A stretch of 64,000 nt of DNA. It comes from Phoenix dactylifera. Taxonomy: Eukaryota; Streptophyta; Magnoliopsida; Arecales; Arecaceae. A program made the position numbers and the translations under genes. Each line of letters begins with the position of its first letter. Within the stretch, counting starts at the first letter, position 1. The DNA lies in contig NC_052407.1 in NCBI RefSeq assembly GCF_009389715.1, positions 2,647,001 to 2,711,000 on the forward strand, given 5' to 3'. Of this stretch, positions 57,901-64,000 are shown one piece after another. The notes beneath the pieces were generated by a model that saw nothing but the letters and a program-made list of their open reading frames with translations, ran no database searches and was not told where the DNA came from.

Positions 57901-58240
57901 GGTGGCACTGGATGTCTTTTTGTGGCTGGATGGCTGTGAAGAGGTGATGGGTCACATTTGGACGACCGTGGTCGCTATAGATGGTAGAGACAAAAACCAA
58001 ACTGTTATATTTTTATAAAATTTTTAGGAAATTATATAAATTTCTCTTCAATTATGGATCATTTAGGTTTCAAAAATTTAGAAAGTATTAATTAGCCATC
58101 AACATTTTAAATTCATTACAATATGGTCTAACTATCTATCTCCGTTACAAAATGTTATCGGATGAAGATCATGTAATAATTAAACTTTTGCAAACCTTCA
58201 AAATTGCCTTTCCTATCAACTCAGCAAGAAACTCTTCCTA
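57901..58240 (+). repeat. Dispersed repeat X, partial copy 3
   Basis: Starts ggtggcactggatgtctttt and follows copy 1 (37818-38150) to tatcaactcagcaagaaact, where similarity stops. Confidence 0.65.
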
Positions 58241-59496
58241 TCAATGCAGCCATATATAAACATTGGATATGAATAGAGAACTAGGCATTCTGTATTCAAA
58301 TATTTGATTTTATTTGTAATCCTATTTAAATTTTTATAGTACTCATGAACTTTTAATGAACTTTTAAGAAAAATACATGGCCACATTAACATACATCCAC
58401 TTATTAATATCTTTGATTTTGTAGGCCTAAAATTTAATTATCTGACTTATATTGATATTTATATTCATACTTTCAGTATCCAATTTGTATCCATAATCGT
58501 TTAAAATAAATGTAAATATATATTTTTTTTGCATCCAACTGATATTTGTATCTATATCTGTCTTCGTCAAATAAAGTAAATATATGTATGGATATATTAT
58601 TATCCAATTTGTATTCAATCTAGTTTCAACCCTAAACAAACCATCTGACAAACATTTCTCAAGCCAGGAGAACATCTTAGAAGGGCAAATAAAATCACAA
58701 GTCTGAAAGCAACCAAAAAATGCATACTGCAGACCTGCAATGAATTCCAGCCACTCAAAACTCCATGTATTGTTAAATGGAAGTGTTACTGGATTATGAC
58801 AAGCTTTCAAATGTTTATTGAATTATGGCAAGCTTGATGCTTGGTTAATAATGCACCAAACTATGTGAATGATTTCTACTAGCAGTGCGTGTGTATAAGA
58901 CAAAATATTCAAAATAGAAAGAAAAAAATGCAGGGCTTCTCCAAAGATGTTCCTATTTGCCCTGGGAATGTGTAATAACAACACATTGGTAGCTAAACAG
59001 AAAGATTCACATCAAACACAGAGCTCTACCTTGACCCATTTCTAAATTAGAAAATACTAAATAAAATGCATGCTAAAAACTCAACTTGGAGGGAAGACTA
59101 TGGGAGAAACAATACAAGATTCTTGAATACCAGTGGCAGCTTAAATTTGAAAAGAGACATCATGCATTATGCAAAACCAAACCTGCACCATAATAGAAAA
59201 TTGATATTAAAATATTTAAATAACAGAGTACGATAAACTTATGGCAGTAAATAATTAATCCAATACAATAATTATTTTTATTATTTAATATTTTTATTTG
59301 TAATGATTCATAACTCCTCAACAACAAAATGAGAGACTACGTTGTTCTTCTGAATTTTGAAAAGCTTTTTTCCATTTGTGATGTTTTTTAACACAAGTGC
59401 TAGAAATTACGGTCTCTCAAACATTATGGTTAAATGGGCCTTTCTAATGTAAATGATTGAATTAGAGTTTCCTTTTATTTTTATATAAGAATAATA
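58241..59496. other. Intergenic region, no gene seen
   Basis: AT-rich; short open frames on both strands lack recognisable content. Confidence 0.5.
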
Positions 59497-59605
59497 AGGG
59501 TTCTAACTCCATACCCTACCTTACACTTGCACCTTCTCTCCATCAGGAATGGATCCCGGATAGGCCGAGCCTAATACTTCCTACCGTCTCACCTTCTAAA
59601 AGGTA

Positions 59606-60010
59606 GACTGCAACAACCTATGACCTCATCCAAAAAAACTAGTTGGAAGTTATTTTTTGTCAAGATCTCCTCGACGAATAACCAACGTGGGATTAAACAC
59701 ATTACCGCACGGGTCCTCACATACTCTCCCTATTCAAGTCCTAATGTCTTCATCATGTTAAGGGTTCAAATCTATTCAAATCTAATCACAAGCATCACGA
59801 TCGGCATATGGTCAGCCTTCATCAACATGTGTTGCCGTGTTTTTAGTCCATATTGGATATGGGTCGAGTTCGCTCTGATACCATTTGTAGTAACTGAGGA
59901 CCTCATTCAGAAAAACTAGTCGAAAGTTATATATTTGTTTTTTTTAATTTTGTATAAGTATCTAAATTTTTTTCGACGAATAACGAATATAAAACTAAGC
60001 ACGCAACATC
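59606..60010 (-). mobile_element. Degenerate TRIM element, reverse orientation
   Basis: Two related ends (about 59606-59722 and 59888-60010), both with gacctcat and ctagt.gaaagttat-like blocks, flank an interior with the complement of the primer-binding site, gctctgataccatt (59872-59885), and of the purine tract, tactctccctattcaag (59721-59737). It is the same family as the array at 38951, but older. Confidence 0.6.
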
Positions 60011-60169
60011 ATGGGCCTCGTATTGTCCTTATAATCAAATCCTATGCTTGTTACAAGCTGGAAAACATACACCGCTAAAGTTTAGGACGACATAGGATCA
60101 GGTTGTTTCTTTGGCGGGAAAGAATGATTGATGGACGTCATCAGTCTCGGATCATATCTTCTGCAAATC

Positions 60170-60382
60170 TCAAAGCGCTGTAATCTTTTTTTCCACCGTT
60201 TTTTGCAGCTTTCGGATCGGCTGCTGCGTGAACCAATAGCTGACGGGTGAATCGTTCTTTCGCGAACGATACAACCCGAACCGTGGCAGAAGGCGGCCAT
60301 GCGACCAAAGAAATCTCGCCCTCGCATAAATCACACTGTTCCTAAATGATGGTATAGCATTTGAATCTGTGCCCCTATCCAT
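60170..60382 (-). CDS. Short 70-codon ORF divergent from the PPR gene
   Basis: Begins MDRGTDSNAIPSFRNS and ends KKITAL. It lies head-to-head with the PPR gene, 145 bp apart, and has an inverted partner at 51895-52107. It is basic, without signal peptide or recognised domain. A shared divergent promoter is possible but untested. Confidence 0.3.
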   Translation of the reverse strand: MDRGTDSNAIPSFRNSVIYARARFLWSHGRLLPRFGLYRSRKNDSPVSYWFTQQPIRKLQKTVEKKITAL

Positions 60383-60527
60383 CTATGCCGCCCATAACTT
60401 GAATCCACAGGTGATCTAAATAGTTTCTTACGGGGGGAGCAGGGCTTTTGGCCTTCCATCCGTCGGACGTCGTCAACGGCCAGCGCAAACTTCTATTCTC
60501 GCTGGCCAGCTCTCTTCTAGCCGTGAA

Positions 60528-62375
60528 ATGGCCAATCTCTCACCATACCGCAGCCAATTCCTCCTCAAATCATGCCCAAATCTCCGAATCGGCCAATCTG
60601 TCCACGCCGATGTCGCAAAACGTGGCTTCGACTCCAATCCCTTCGTGAGGGCCGAAGTGGTCTCTCTGTACTCGGGTCACGGCTCTCAGCGCGACGTCCG
60701 GCAGCTGCTCGACGAAATGACCGAACCGAATGCTGTCATATGGAACGTGGCTATCTCGCGGTTCTTCCACGCAGGCGACTGCAATGGAGCTCGAGAGATC
60801 TTCGACTGGATTCCGTCGCCCAATGGCGTCACCTGGTCTGCCATGATTGCAGGGTATGCGCAGAATGGCCGTCCTCGTGATTCCTTGCTCTCATTTCGGA
60901 GAATGAGAAGAGAGGAGTCATGTGCTGTGGTGAATCCTAACATTATTGCTGGTGTTCTCTCGGCCTGTGCGCAGCTGAAAGATCTTGGTTTTGGAGAGCA
61001 AGTGCATGGTTGCGCAGTGAAGATCGGCACGTATACGGAATCCGATGCATTTGTGGGAGCCGCTCTTGTCAACATGTATGGTAGATGTGGCAGCATGGGC
61101 CTTTCTAGGCTGGCGTTTGACTCCGTGGTCTCGAAGAGTGTGGTGGCTTGGTCTTCACTCGTTGCAAATTACGTGCGGATTAATAATTTTCCCGTCGCAA
61201 TGGAGGTCTTTAAGGAGATGATTCGGAGCGGTGCCGTACCAAATAATGTGACTCTGACCACCATGATCTCCGCATGCTCAGGTATCTCTTGTTTGTTCTA
61301 CGGAAGGGAATTGCATGCAGCTGTGGTTCGAAGAAGAGCAGAGAAGCCCGACATATTTGTATCAACTGCATTGATCGACATGTATTGTAAGTGTGGTTCC
61401 ATGTCGTATGCTTGTCGGGTTTTTCAAATCGATGGAAGTCTTTTAGGTTGTTGTCCGACCCCAATGTGGAATGCAATGATCTCAGGATGTGTAACAAACA
61501 ATCATCTTGATGATGCTTTCTGTTTGGTCCGATCCTTGGGCAGGTCATTGAGAAGTGGAGCATGGTTGAACTCTGTAACCATGGCAGCCATCCTTCCTGC
61601 TTGTGGTAAATCTCTGTCACTGCTTTATGGCAAGGAACTTCATTGTTATACTCTAAAGTATGGGTTGGACAAAGAGGTTGTTGTAGGGAATGGGCTTTTA
61701 GATATGTATTGCAAGTGTGGCAAGGTCAGCTCTGCAAAAAATCAATTTGATATGATGATCGAAAAGAATACGATCTCATGGACCACACTGATCGATGGCT
61801 ATGGAGCACAAGGTGATGGGCATGGTGCGATTGAAGTTTTTGAAATCATGGTCAGAGAGGAAAAAGTGGAGCCAGACCATGTCACTTTTGTGGCTCTCAT
61901 CTCTGCATGCAGTCATTCTGGTCTCGTGGAGGAAGGTCTTAGATACTTTGAACTGATGACTCGAGAGTATGGGATCACGCCCACTGGAGAAAATTATGGA
62001 TGTTTAGTTGATCTCCTTGCTCGAGCTGGGCACATCAACGAGGCTATGAATGTCATCAGAACAATGCCCATAGAGCCGAGTTCTAATGTTTGGGGAGCCT
62101 TGCTTGGAGCTTGCAGGATTCACGGGAATGTTGATGGAGCAGAGTTGGCAATGCAACATCTGCTCGAGCTTGAACCAGAGCGAAGTGGCTTCCAGAAGTT
62201 GTTGTCAAATATATATGCTCAGGTGGGAAGATTGGATAGTGCTCAGAATGTGTGCAAGGAGACGATTGCATTGGGTGTGGCTACGAGGCTTGGTTGTAGT
62301 TGGTTGGATAAACCCTCCCGTTTCAACGAAAAAAAAAAGAGACATGGCAAACAAATCCATTGCTCGACAGCGTAG
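60528..62375 (+). CDS. Pentatricopeptide repeat protein, PLS class with E-type tail
   Basis: Intronless, 615 residues. PPR motifs run almost end to end, for example NAVIWNVAISRFFHAGDC, NGVTWSAMIAGYAQNGR, FVGAALVNMYGRCGSM, TALIDMYCKCGSM, NTISWTTLIDGYGAQGD and VTFVALISACSHSGLVEEG. Alternating P, L and S lengths mark the PLS class. The tail (about 510-600: NVWGALLGACRIHGN, LELEPE, GFQKLLSNIYAQVGR) is an E motif; no DYW domain follows. Such proteins bind single-stranded RNA, one base per repeat, in mitochondria or plastids, usually for RNA editing; E-only members need a deaminase partner. The N-terminus is short and not a clear transit peptide; the ATG at 60528 was chosen because it is the first in frame. 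The last 20 residues, after an A10 run near 62330, are Lys-rich and unlike family tails, so a late frameshift is possible. A piece of this gene is copied at 40272-40355. Confidence 0.88.
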   Translation: MANLSPYRSQFLLKSCPNLRIGQSVHADVAKRGFDSNPFVRAEVVSLYSGHGSQRDVRQLLDEMTEPNAVIWNVAISRFFHAGDCNGAREIFDWIPSPNGVTWSAMIAGYAQNGRPRDSLLSFRRMRREESCAVVNPNIIAGVLSACAQLKDLGFGEQVHGCAVKIGTYTESDAFVGAALVNMYGRCGSMGLSRLAFDSVVSKSVVAWSSLVANYVRINNFPVAMEVFKEMIRSGAVPNNVTLTTMISACSGISCLFYGRELHAAVVRRRAEKPDIFVSTALIDMYCKCGSMSYACRVFQIDGSLLGCCPTPMWNAMISGCVTNNHLDDAFCLVRSLGRSLRSGAWLNSVTMAAILPACGKSLSLLYGKELHCYTLKYGLDKEVVVGNGLLDMYCKCGKVSSAKNQFDMMIEKNTISWTTLIDGYGAQGDGHGAIEVFEIMVREEKVEPDHVTFVALISACSHSGLVEEGLRYFELMTREYGITPTGENYGCLVDLLARAGHINEAMNVIRTMPIEPSSNVWGALLGACRIHGNVDGAELAMQHLLELEPERSGFQKLLSNIYAQVGRLDSAQNVCKETIALGVATRLGCSWLDKPSRFNEKKKRHGKQIHCSTA

Positions 62376-63190
62376 ATACACAAATTTCATAGTCTTGAGA
62401 TCGTAACGATCTTTCAGCATTGAGATGCTTTAGGAAGAGCTACGAAAGGTTCGATCTCAGATCAATATGCTGCTTGTAGTCTCATTTTCTGCTGCGGCTA
62501 TTATATTCCTTCAGATAACATGCAGCTGTTGAATCTCAGAACTTGGTTGCAAAGTGGAAAATACAAATGTAAGAAATACTAGGACTGAGAAGTACGTATT
62601 GACTTCAAAAGTCCTGCAAAATATTGTTGGAAAGGCAAGGGAGAAAATCTATGCTACCACACAAAAGAGCTGAATCTAAAGCTTAACAACCATCGTTGGA
62701 TAATTGGCACATTCCTTTCGATCTGAAAATTTGCCACTAGAGGATGTTTTTTTGCAGAAATCTCCAGTTGGTTGGTGATGGAGTTTTGCCATGTCGAGTC
62801 ACAGGAACAATAAATCTCAGACAGGTGCTTCGGCTGACGTTGCCCAATGCGCTTTATTAACTGAAAGCTGAAGGCTCATGTAATGGGTCTATCACAACAA
62901 GCGAACAGAGTGTATATCTGGTCTTCATTTTATTTTCATATGGAGTCTGGGCCAAACAAAAGATACGGATTGTAACCATGGCCTCAAATTAACTACAAAT
63001 TGCACGTTAAAAGCATTTAGCGATCTGGAAACAATAAGAAGTTGGAGAAAATGGAAGCCAAGATGCCTATTTGTAGCTTTCTAAAGTTACTTTTACATCT
63101 TCCTATGTACTTACAGGGAACAACAATAGAGGACAGGATAATGTATGGTTTCATAAGCGATTTTGTATGTATGAACCAAGATTATACTTA
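62376..63190. other. Downstream region of the PPR gene, no gene seen
   Basis: Probably includes the PPR 3' UTR. No coding sequence or repeat recognised up to H7. Confidence 0.5.
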
Positions 63191-63558
63191 GGTCCTGTTT
63201 GGGGGAGCTGTTGGCAGTAGAGCTGTTGGAAGTAGAGCTGTCTGAAGTAGAGCTGTTATAAAAAGCTGTTTGCTGTTTAGTAACTACATTCGTAAAGTGC
63301 TGTGGTACTTTGTTTTGTGTTTGGTAAGCAAACTGAGAAAGTGCTTTTGTATGACAAAATTAACATAAAGGACATTGCATAGTATTATACAACAGAACAT
63401 AATAAAACATAACATAAATTAATACATAAATATACGATATAGTATAATATTATTGTAATATAAAATAATATTATGTTAATATAGCATAATAATAATATAA
63501 TTATTAGAGTAAATTAATATTTGGTAATATAACATAATATTAAATTATTTAACATAAC
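63191..63558 (+). mobile_element. H7: Harbinger-type element, left end, cut by an LTR
   Basis: Starts GGTCCTGTTTGGGGGAGCT after TTA (63188-63190) and follows the first 360 bp of H1 almost base for base, suggesting recent activity. It is interrupted at 63558, within the AT-rich interior; the rest is not in the window. Confidence 0.8.
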
Positions 63559-64000
63559 TGTTGCGGGTGGTCCAAACCGAGAACGATTGGCACAGCGGTG
63601 TGAACGGGGTTCCCTTTGAGTTGCTTTGGTTGCGCTCCGCCCTCCGCCGTGAAACCTGCAAGCAAGCCTCGCACCACCACCGGGGTAGTGGGGGCCCTCC
63701 GACGATCAAGTCAGAGGAGATCGAAGGAGAAGGAGAAGGAGAAGGTAGCAGGTGAGATGATACTCTGGAAGATATATCTTACCCTCCCCCTTCCCCCCCA
63801 GCCTCATATATATCAGGCTGGGGGGTTTTTCCGGGGATTCGTCATCGTGTGGCACGATGGGGCTGCCACTGACATGGCCGTTACAGGGCGTCGTGGGGCA
63901 GCGCTGGGTACAGCCATGGCAGGGCATAGTGGAGCTCCGCTTTGTACGGCTGTTACAGGGGATCGTGGGGCAGCGCCGGATACGGCCGTTGCAGGGAGTA
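63559..64000 (+). mobile_element. Start of an LTR retrotransposon, gypsy-like
   Basis: Begins TGTTGCGGGTGGTCC abruptly inside H7. It contains GC-rich sequence with cctccgacgatcaagtcaga, a style common in plant gypsy LTRs, and a TATA-like catatatatcagg near 63806. From 63840 a roughly 50-bp unit (cagcgctgggtacagccatg, cagcgccggatacggccgtt) repeats up to the window end. The element continues outside. Confidence 0.5.

Noticed and set aside
60686..61620. Two 136-codon frames antisense to the PPR gene
   Set aside because: Shadows of the PPR coding sequence with no independent support.

Overview
This is nuclear plant DNA: spliced genes with GT-AG introns, plant-specific protein families (an FLK-type KH protein, an X8/CBM43 wall protein, a PLS-class PPR protein, defensin-like peptides) and a dense load of plant transposons. 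The FLK and X8 sequences and the retroelement types suggest a monocot, possibly a palm. That placement is an inference; no alignment could be run.

Layout. 1-6.43 kb: a TTA-rich microsatellite split by a PIF/Harbinger-type element (H1), a gypsy-like LTR, then nested Harbinger-type elements (H2 with H5 inside, H3 with H4 inside) that end about 155 bp before the TATA box of the first gene. 6.6-22.2 kb: an FLK-like three-KH RNA-binding protein gene on the + strand, with an intron in the 5' UTR and an 8.9 kb second intron. 23.4-24.0 kb: an F-box-like fragment. 26.2-27.4 kb (-): a two-exon proline-rich X8 protein. 29.6-29.85 kb (-): a broken 5' fragment of an organic cation transporter gene whose intact relative lies at 35.75-37.33 kb (-). 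Between them lies another Harbinger-type element (H6) that carries a purine-rich GC block.

37.7-60.4 kb is a mosaic of repeats and rearranged duplications: a dispersed X repeat, tRNA-derived SINEs, a tandem TRIM array, a stray piece of the PPR gene, a foldback Mutator-like hairpin with a 9-bp target duplication, decayed copia pieces, two related gypsy-like LTR segments, and a hAT-like element with an 8-bp target duplication. Within it lie two intact defensin-like genes in opposite orientation (42.1-42.65 kb on -, 54.2-54.8 kb on +). They share exon structure, TATA position, cysteine spacing and 3' flank, so they are the two arms of an inverted duplication.

60.5-62.4 kb (+): an intronless PPR gene of PLS class with an E-type tail. 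The window ends in another Harbinger-type element (H7), interrupted by the start of an LTR.

The genes do not form a pathway. The main theme is local duplication (defensin-like pair, PPR fragment, transporter fragment, paired 70-codon ORFs) combined with transposon nesting. No tRNA, rRNA or CRISPR was seen. All similarities were judged by eye; family names rest on recalled motifs.
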